The notes beneath the pieces are model-generated. The model had not been told where the DNA came from and did no database searches. It worked only from the letters and a program-made list of their open reading frames with translations. A stretch of 35,808 nucleotides of DNA from Erysipelotrichia bacterium (GTDB taxonomy: Bacteria > Bacillota_I > Bacilli_A > Erysipelotrichales > Erysipelotrichaceae): positions 1 to 35,808 of the forward strand of contig JAAZJL010000046.1 in the NCBI GenBank assembly GCA_012800355.1, read 5' to 3'. This document shows positions 31,131 to 35,808 of this stretch, one piece after another (the stretch's first letter is position 1; the number at the start of each line of letters is the position of its first letter). The position numbers were made by a program, and so were the translations under genes.

Positions 31131-32027
31131 CTAATCAAACTTAGGAGCACGAAACTTTAGTTTACCTTTATTCATTTCAATAGTAGCCTCTTTAACTGGC
31201 TTATTTTCACCATCAATTTGAACCCAAAGTTCTCTATCAAATTCAATATGAATTTCTTTTCCTTTTAATACCGTACATTCCTTTTCATTTTGATAAGTTC
31301 CTTTAGCATATTTCATAATCAAGCTAATTAACCTAACTAAGTTTACTGGTCTAAAGTAACATATATCAAATATACCATCGGTTAAATCAGCATCAGGAAA
31401 AGCATTAAACATTCCACCATAGAATTTTCCATTGCTTATAGCGACTAAAACCGTATCATCTTCAAAATATTGACCATCCACTGTCATTTTAAAATGATAT
31501 CTTTCAGGTTTTAATCCTACTTTAAAAATGCAATAAAAATATATCAATTCATCAGGAACGATAGTTTTTTTCTTTTTGGCTACATTATTAGCATAAACAT
31601 TAATATGAGCATCCAAACCAAACGAAGAAATATTAATAAACCTACTTCTACCATTAAATAAGCCGAAGTCCAAATCCATGTCTTCACCTTCAATAGAAGC
31701 TTTAACTATTTCTTCATCTGTTTTCTTATCAGTATAGATTGATTTTAAGAAATCGTTACCAGTACCAGCAGGGATAATTCCTAATCTTACTGATAAATCT
31801 AATCCATCTAATATTTCCTTTGTTGTTCCATCTCCTCCAACAGCATAAAGCATTACATTATCTTCTGCTGTATATCTTTTTGCTATTTCTGTAGCATGCT
31901 TTGGATATTCAGTGTAGATAATTTCATATTCTTTATCACTGTTTTTAAAATAATTTTCAATTACAGGAACAAATCTAAGGCTTTTACCTTTTCCACTTGT
32001 TGGATTAACTATAAATATATATTTCAT
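31131..32027 (-). CDS. Diacylglycerol/lipid kinase, DagK/YegS family
   Basis: The 298-residue protein has the DAGK catalytic domain: IVNPTSGKGKS at the start, GGDGTTKEILDG near residue 65, and IIPAGTGNDFLKS. The C-terminal half is the beta-sandwich typical of YegS/DgkB, with IDGENKP near the end. It likely phosphorylates diacylglycerol from lipoteichoic acid turnover, returning it to phospholipid synthesis, although lipid specificity is not visible. It has no clear ribosome site and sits between nagA and nagB, 15 bases after nagA, so translation may depend on coupling. Confidence 0.9.
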   Translation of the reverse strand: MKYIFIVNPTSGKGKSLRFVPVIENYFKNSDKEYEIIYTEYPKHATEIAKRYTAEDNVMLYAVGGDGTTKEILDGLDLSVRLGIIPAGTGNDFLKSIYTDKKTDEEIVKASIEGEDMDLDFGLFNGRSRFINISSFGLDAHINVYANNVAKKKKTIVPDELIYFYCIFKVGLKPERYHFKMTVDGQYFEDDTVLVAISNGKFYGGMFNAFPDADLTDGIFDICYFRPVNLVRLISLIMKYAKGTYQNEKECTVLKGKEIHIEFDRELWVQIDGENKPVKEATIEMNKGKLKFRAPKFD

Positions 32028-32042
32028 CTTAAAATTTCGTTT

Positions 32043-33182
32043 TTATTTAAACGCTTTTCCTCCTACATAAGTTTGATGTACATCGTAATTATCCTCTAAA
32101 ACAACAATGTCTGCATCATATCCAACTGCAATTTTACCTTTATGATCATCAACTCTTAAAAGTTTAGCTGGATTTAAAGTACAAGAATTAATTGCTGAAG
32201 CAACATCTACCAGGCATTTTTCAATTAAAACTTGTAGACCTTTATTTATTCTTAGTGTTGAACCAGCTAAAGTGTTTGTTCCAAGCAACTTAGCTGTTCC
32301 CTCTTCAGTAATAACAATTGCTGCCCCACCTGAAGTATATTCTCCTTTTGGTAAACCTTTAGGTCTTAATGAATCAGAAATCATTACAGCATAATCTGCT
32401 CCTTTAATATGGAAATAGTTGTTAACTGCTTCAGGAGTTGAATGATATCCATCAGCAATTATTTCACCATACATATCTCTAATTCTAAACGCTGCGCCAA
32501 CTAAACCTAATTGTCTATGACCATAAGCAGTCATACCATTATAAACATGAGTTAATAGTTTAGCACCATTAGCTGCTGCAACAACTGCTGTTTCATAAGT
32601 TGCAGAACTGTGTCCTAATGAAACTACTACACCATTTTGAGAGCAGTATTTTGTTAACTGCATATTCTCATCATGTTCTGGAGCTAAAGTAATTATTTTA
32701 ATTAAACCATCAGCTTTATCTTGATACATTTTGAATTGTTCAACTGAAGTAGGTAAAATATATTCTTCAGGTTGAGCCCCTTTATATTTCATATCTAAGT
32801 AAGGTCCTTCAAAATTAATACCTAATACATTTGCACCTTGATAACCTTCTTTAACAACCTTAGCTACATTAGCTACAGCATTTGATAATACTTCTATTGA
32901 TTGAGTGATAGTTGTAGGTAAAAAGGAAGTAACTCCTTCATCAGCTGGAAGTCTTTTAATCCAGTTTCTTAATCCTTCTTCTTCACCATCATTAGTATCA
33001 AATCCATAAGCTCCATGAGTATGAATATCAATAAAGCCTGGCAAAATTCTTAAATTACCATAATCATAATCTACTTCTTTTGTGCCATAAGGATATACAG
33101 CAACGATTTTTCCGTTTTCAATTTCAATTTGCAAAGGGTTGAAATTGTTAGCTACCCATACCTTTTTTGATTGAATAATCAT
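32043..33182 (-). CDS. nagA: N-acetylglucosamine-6-phosphate deacetylase
   Basis: NagA removes acetate from GlcNAc-6-phosphate, feeding NagB. The 379-residue amidohydrolase shows the metal-site segments PGFIDIHTHGAYGFDT, NFEGPYL, SLGHSSATYE, LTHVYNGM and the catalytic aspartate in MISDSLRPKG; the end NPAKLLRVDDHKGKIAVGYDADIVVL is typical of the superfamily. Its ATG overlaps the pepT stop in an ATGA arrangement. The gene therefore follows pepT directly, an uncommon neighbour, and precedes the DagK-like gene and nagB. Confidence 0.96.
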   Translation of the reverse strand: MIIQSKKVWVANNFNPLQIEIENGKIVAVYPYGTKEVDYDYGNLRILPGFIDIHTHGAYGFDTNDGEEEGLRNWIKRLPADEGVTSFLPTTITQSIEVLSNAVANVAKVVKEGYQGANVLGINFEGPYLDMKYKGAQPEEYILPTSVEQFKMYQDKADGLIKIITLAPEHDENMQLTKYCSQNGVVVSLGHSSATYETAVVAAANGAKLLTHVYNGMTAYGHRQLGLVGAAFRIRDMYGEIIADGYHSTPEAVNNYFHIKGADYAVMISDSLRPKGLPKGEYTSGGAAIVITEEGTAKLLGTNTLAGSTLRINKGLQVLIEKCLVDVASAINSCTLNPAKLLRVDDHKGKIAVGYDADIVVLEDNYDVHQTYVGGKAFK

Positions 33183-34408
33183 TCTTTTACACCTCTTTCT
33201 ACAACTATATTAATAATATTGGCTAATACTTTAACCATTTCTTTCATTTCATCTATTATAGCTAATTCATGGTTACCATGAAAATTTCTTCCACCTGTTC
33301 CCAAATTGGGAGTAGCAACTCCCATAAACGACAAATGAGCACCATCTGTTCCACCTCTGATAGGTTCATACTCCACAGTATAGCCTAATTGCTCAATTGC
33401 AGTTTTAGCTTGTTCGACAATAAACATCTTATCAGTTAAACATTCTTTCATATTATGATAGGTTTCTTTCAGTTGTAATTCCACTACATGACGATTAAAC
33501 ATTTCATTGATATGCATTGTAATTAATTCAAAATGATGCATTTGTTGATGTAATAAATCTAAATCATGATTTCTAATAATATAAGAACTTTTTGCTTGTT
33601 GACAATCCCCAACTATACCTAACAAATGATTAAATCCTTCACGTTTTTCAGTAAATTCAGGTCTTTGATTAACTGGTAACATATTATGAAAATCAATAGC
33701 TAATTGAGTGGCATTAATCATTTTGTTTTTTGCATCACCTGGATGAATACTATTACCATTAAATGTTAATGTTGCACTAGCTGCATTGAAATTTTCAAAT
33801 GTAACATTATTTACTGCTCCTCCATCTAAAGTATAAGCATAGTCACAAACAAACTCATTTAAATCAATTTTTAAAATACCCGTTCCTATTTCCTCATCAG
33901 GAGTAAAGCATACCATTATTTTGCCATGCTTAACTTCAGGATTTTGATAAAGATATTGAATAAAATCCATAATTATGGCAATGCCAGCTTTATCATCCGC
34001 ACCTAACAAGGTAGTTCCATCAGTAACAATTATATCTTTGCCTTTTAAATCTTTTAAGAAAGGATAATCACTAACTGTACTATAAATTCCTTCCGATAAA
34101 AGAATGTCTTTTCCATCATAATCTCTAATAATTCTAGCTTTAATATCTTTTCCGCTTGTTGCATCACTTGTATCCATATGAGCAAGCAAACCTATGACAT
34201 CAGTTTTATAATCAACATTACTTTCTACCGTACCATAAACAAAACCATTGCCATCTTTTCTAGCATCTTTAACACCAATTTGTTTTAACTCATAAATTAA
34301 CATATCAGCAAATATAAGTTGATTTGGAGTGCTTGGGCAAGTCTTACTTCTTGCATCTGCTGTAGTATCAATCTTTGTATAATTAATAAATCTTTCCTCA
34401 ATTAACAT
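33179..34408 (-). CDS. pepT: Peptidase T (tripeptide aminopeptidase)
   Basis: PepT is a cytosolic M20-family zinc enzyme that removes the N-terminal residue of tripeptides. Metal and catalytic segments are LLAHMDTSDA (His, Asp), LLGADDKAGI, FTPDEEIGTG (catalytic Glu) and GGTDGAHLSFMG with GGRNFHGNHE. The start at 34408 has AAGGAG nine bases upstream and gives 409 residues, matching the family (about 408-410) and starting MLIEERFINYTKIDT; an in-frame ATG at 34438 adds ten residues and has no ribosome site. It is the first gene of the pepT-nagA-dagK-nagB-trxA operon. Confidence 0.94.
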   Translation of the reverse strand: MLIEERFINYTKIDTTADARSKTCPSTPNQLIFADMLIYELKQIGVKDARKDGNGFVYGTVESNVDYKTDVIGLLAHMDTSDATSGKDIKARIIRDYDGKDILLSEGIYSTVSDYPFLKDLKGKDIIVTDGTTLLGADDKAGIAIIMDFIQYLYQNPEVKHGKIMVCFTPDEEIGTGILKIDLNEFVCDYAYTLDGGAVNNVTFENFNAASATLTFNGNSIHPGDAKNKMINATQLAIDFHNMLPVNQRPEFTEKREGFNHLLGIVGDCQQAKSSYIIRNHDLDLLHQQMHHFELITMHINEMFNRHVVELQLKETYHNMKECLTDKMFIVEQAKTAIEQLGYTVEYEPIRGGTDGAHLSFMGVATPNLGTGGRNFHGNHELAIIDEMKEMVKVLANIINIVVERGVKE

Positions 34409-34468
34409 CTCTCTTAACTCCTTAGCCCTACTCTTCATTATACACTAAAAAAAGAAGTATAATCCACG

Positions 34469-34499
34469 AAAAAAGGGGCATTAAATCATAATCCCCTTT
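34469..34499 (-). terminator. Terminator after pduL
   Basis: On the minus strand AAAGGGG and CCCCTTT pair around a 14-base loop and are followed by a T-run (TTTTTT). It lies just after the pduL stop and before pepT. Confidence 0.82.
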
Positions 34500-34508
34500 G
34501 TTATTGAA

Positions 34509-35078
34509 TTATTTTATTATTGTACCTTCAATTGGGCCCCCAGCTGCATTTGATTCATCAGTATCAATATGCATTGCTAATGCAAATGAATCTGAAACTC
34601 TACATACAACATCTGAGAAAGTTAAACTTCTACCATCAGTTTCAACTTTAACTGAAACAATTTCACCATTTTTTACATCATAGTATTTTGCATCTTCTTC
34701 GGTAAAATGAATATGTCTTTTAGCTGCAATAACACCTTTATCAATATTTATTGAACCATTTGGACCAACAATTGTACATCCCTCAGTACCCTCAATATCA
34801 CCAGATTCTCTTACTAGAGCTTTTATCCCAAGACCTCTAGCATCTGTTAAAGATAATTCAATTTGTGTATCTTTTCTTGTTGGACCCAAAACTGACATTT
34901 TTGTTTCGCCTCTTGGACCAACAACTGTAATCTTTTCATTACTTGCAAATTGGTTAGGTTGAGATAACATTTTTCTTACCGTCAACTGATATCCTTCACC
35001 AAATAAAGCTTCTACATGTTCTTGCGTCAAGTGAGCATGTCTTGCACTTGTTTCTACCAATATTTTCTTTTTTTCCAT
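34509..35078 (-). CDS. pduL: Phosphate propanoyltransferase / phosphotransacylase
   Basis: PduL-type enzymes interconvert acyl-CoA and acyl phosphate with two zinc ions. The 189-residue protein carries the zinc segments VETSARHAHL near the start, RHIHF in the middle and MHIDTDESNAAG near the end, and repeats the typical VGPRG/VGPNG turns in its two beta-barrel halves. It lacks an obvious microcompartment-targeting tail, starting directly at MEKKKILVETSARH. No other microcompartment genes are near, so it is probably a housekeeping phosphotransacetylase. AGAGGTGA precedes the ATG, with a near-consensus promoter upstream and a strong terminator after. Confidence 0.94.
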   Translation of the reverse strand: MEKKKILVETSARHAHLTQEHVEALFGEGYQLTVRKMLSQPNQFASNEKITVVGPRGETKMSVLGPTRKDTQIELSLTDARGLGIKALVRESGDIEGTEGCTIVGPNGSINIDKGVIAAKRHIHFTEEDAKYYDVKNGEIVSVKVETDGRSLTFSDVVCRVSDSFALAMHIDTDESNAAGGPIEGTIIK

Positions 35079-35106
35079 CTTATTTCACCTCTTAATTTAC
35101 CTTTCA

Positions 35107-35135
35107 ATTATATTACTAATATGGCATTTTTTCAA
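35107..35135 (-). promoter_or_regulatory. Sigma-A promoter of pduL
   Basis: On the minus strand TTGAAA (35135-35130) and TATAAT (35112-35107) are spaced by exactly 17 bases, a near-consensus promoter. Transcription would start about 20-25 bases before the pduL ATG. Confidence 0.78.
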
Positions 35136-35305
35136 CCAAAGTAGTTTTCATTGTGATTAATATAAGGTAATACCCTAAGTAACGATATGAATAAAGTTTA
35201 GAAATGTTTAAAATAAATATCGAATTATTTGAAGTTACTTATCTTATCATGAAAAAATTATCGATTAATTAGGACAAAATAATATTTATTAGTGGACTAA
35301 TCACA

Positions 35306-35341
35306 TAAAAAGGCAAGGATTCTAATTCAGCGCCTTACCTT
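35306..35341 (-). terminator. Terminator after the 78-residue membrane protein gene
   Basis: Imperfect 9-bp stem (35310-35318 and 35333-35341) with a G-T wobble on the minus strand and a following T-run. It lies 110 bases after the stop at 35452. Confidence 0.6.
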
Positions 35342-35451
35342 ATATTTGGTTTACATGGTTTATCTTTATTAATTTGCAACTAATTAAACTCTAAAATTTT
35401 TAATTCAATTAAACTTTTCCTTACAGTTTACAAGTTATCTTTCACTATATT

Positions 35452-35688
35452 TTAGTCTAACTTATTTTCACCAAGCCAGAGTTTTATTCCCAAATATCCC
35501 ATCAAAAAATAAATTAACATCATTGACAAACAATAAGAAAGATATATCTCATTAAATAATTCACTAAACAGCATATTAAATGGAAGGTAAAGAATAATTC
35601 CCCAAATAAAATGATTAAAATACCAACCTGTTAATAATAACATAATGGATATAATTACTAATATTTTTCCCAACTTTTTTTTATTCAT
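35452..35688 (-). CDS. Small two- or three-helix membrane protein, hypothetical
   Basis: The 78-residue protein is mainly hydrophobic. After MNKKKLGK comes a helix near 9-25 (ILVIISIMLLLTGWYF), a second hydrophobic stretch near 28-45, and a third near 52-70 (CLSMMLIYFLMGYLGIKLW). AAAAGGAG lies 11 bases before the ATG, a little far. I do not recognise a family. It is a single-gene unit: its own terminator lies at 35306, and upstream, at 35730-35759, an inverted repeat (CACTTTC/GAAAGTG) overlaps a possible TTGAAA -35 box. Confidence 0.55.
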   Translation of the reverse strand: MNKKKLGKILVIISIMLLLTGWYFNHFIWGIILYLPFNMLFSELFNEIYLSYCLSMMLIYFLMGYLGIKLWLGENKLD

Positions 35689-35808
35689 CTTTACATTTTC
35701 TCCTTTTTATTTTTATATTATTTTTTTAGCACTTTCAATTATTGATTACAAAGAAAGTGGCATATTTCTATTAGTCTTATGATTTTAAATTAGGTTAAGA
35801 CTTAAATA

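Larger units (their letters stand above)
35079..35451. other. Intergenic region, 373 bases, with a minus-strand terminator
   Basis: It holds the pduL promoter (35107-35135) and, at 35306-35341, a hairpin for the upstream minus-strand gene. On the minus strand AAGGTAAGG and CCTTGCCTT pair with one G-T wobble around a 14-base loop and lead into TTTTT. The remaining AT-rich stretch, about 35140-35300, shows no reading frame or known RNA motif. Confidence 0.65.

Noticed and set aside
35079-35300. A riboswitch or T-box leader upstream of pduL
   Set aside because: The promoter at 35107-35135 leaves a leader of only about 20-25 bases, too short for a riboswitch, and no conserved elements are visible.
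1-35808. CRISPR arrays, tRNA/rRNA genes, insertion sequences or prophage genes
   Set aside because: No spaced repeat array, cloverleaf or CCA-ended tRNA, rRNA block, transposase or integrase was seen; gene order and base use look uniform.

Overview
The window is AT-rich, densely packed bacterial chromosome. It looks like a low-GC Bacillota (Bacilli/Erysipelotrichia-like). The grounds are AGGAG-type ribosome sites throughout, an MEP isoprenoid pathway (ispG, ispH), a cshB-nfo helicase/endonuclease pair beside ispH, PTS sugar transport, and Bacillota-type housekeeping genes (rpmG, lspA, comEB, nagA/nagB, pepT). I saw no rRNA, tRNA, CRISPR array or insertion sequence. The species cannot be named from the sequence alone.

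Layout. 1-607 (minus): an MBL-fold hydrolase cut by the window edge, and rpmG. 780-4912 (plus): ispG, then a serine-synthesis run serC-serA-PHP phosphatase with 8-nt overlaps. 5013-7734 (minus): cshB, nfo and a hypothetical. 7811-9200 (plus): ispH and a small gene resembling a P-loop kinase without its P-loop. 9232-12353 (minus): operon lspA-rluD-rhomboid-comEB. 12543-13724 (plus): a six-helix membrane protein and a DUF5662-like protein behind an operator-like promoter.

13852-29588 (minus) is the notable part: about 16 kb of sugar-phosphate genes in three transcription blocks plus a regulator. Block 1 is PTS EIIC-EIIB (ascorbate/Ula type). Block 2 is EIIA, a degenerate MBL-fold protein, a four-helix membrane protein, an RmlD-like reductase, a ManA-like isomerase and a two-subunit transketolase. 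An RpiR regulator follows. Block 3 is a GmhA-like SIS isomerase, class II aldolase, a P-loop kinase-transaldolase fusion, DeoC-type aldolase, cupin phosphoglucose isomerase, HxlA, HxlB and two Rpe-like epimerases. The cluster holds five kinds of C-C bond enzyme (class II aldolase, DeoC, transketolase, transaldolase, hexulose-phosphate synthase) and four sugar-phosphate isomerases. Together they amount to a ribulose-monophosphate/non-oxidative pentose-phosphate module tied to a PTS transporter. I infer that one or more imported sugar phosphates are rearranged to glycolytic intermediates; the substrate is unknown. No gene that reads as a polyol dehydrogenase, ascorbate lactonase or sugar 1-kinase is visible.

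30030-35688 (minus): operon pepT-nagA-dagK-nagB-trxA for amino sugar and peptide use, a pduL phosphotransacylase with its own strong promoter and terminator, and a 78-residue membrane protein.

Most attractive leads: the kinase-transaldolase fusion, which carries a strong ribosome site exactly at its domain junction; the RuMP-PTS cluster as a whole; the MBL-fold protein that lost its metal ligands; and the PHP phosphatase as a possible phosphoserine phosphatase.
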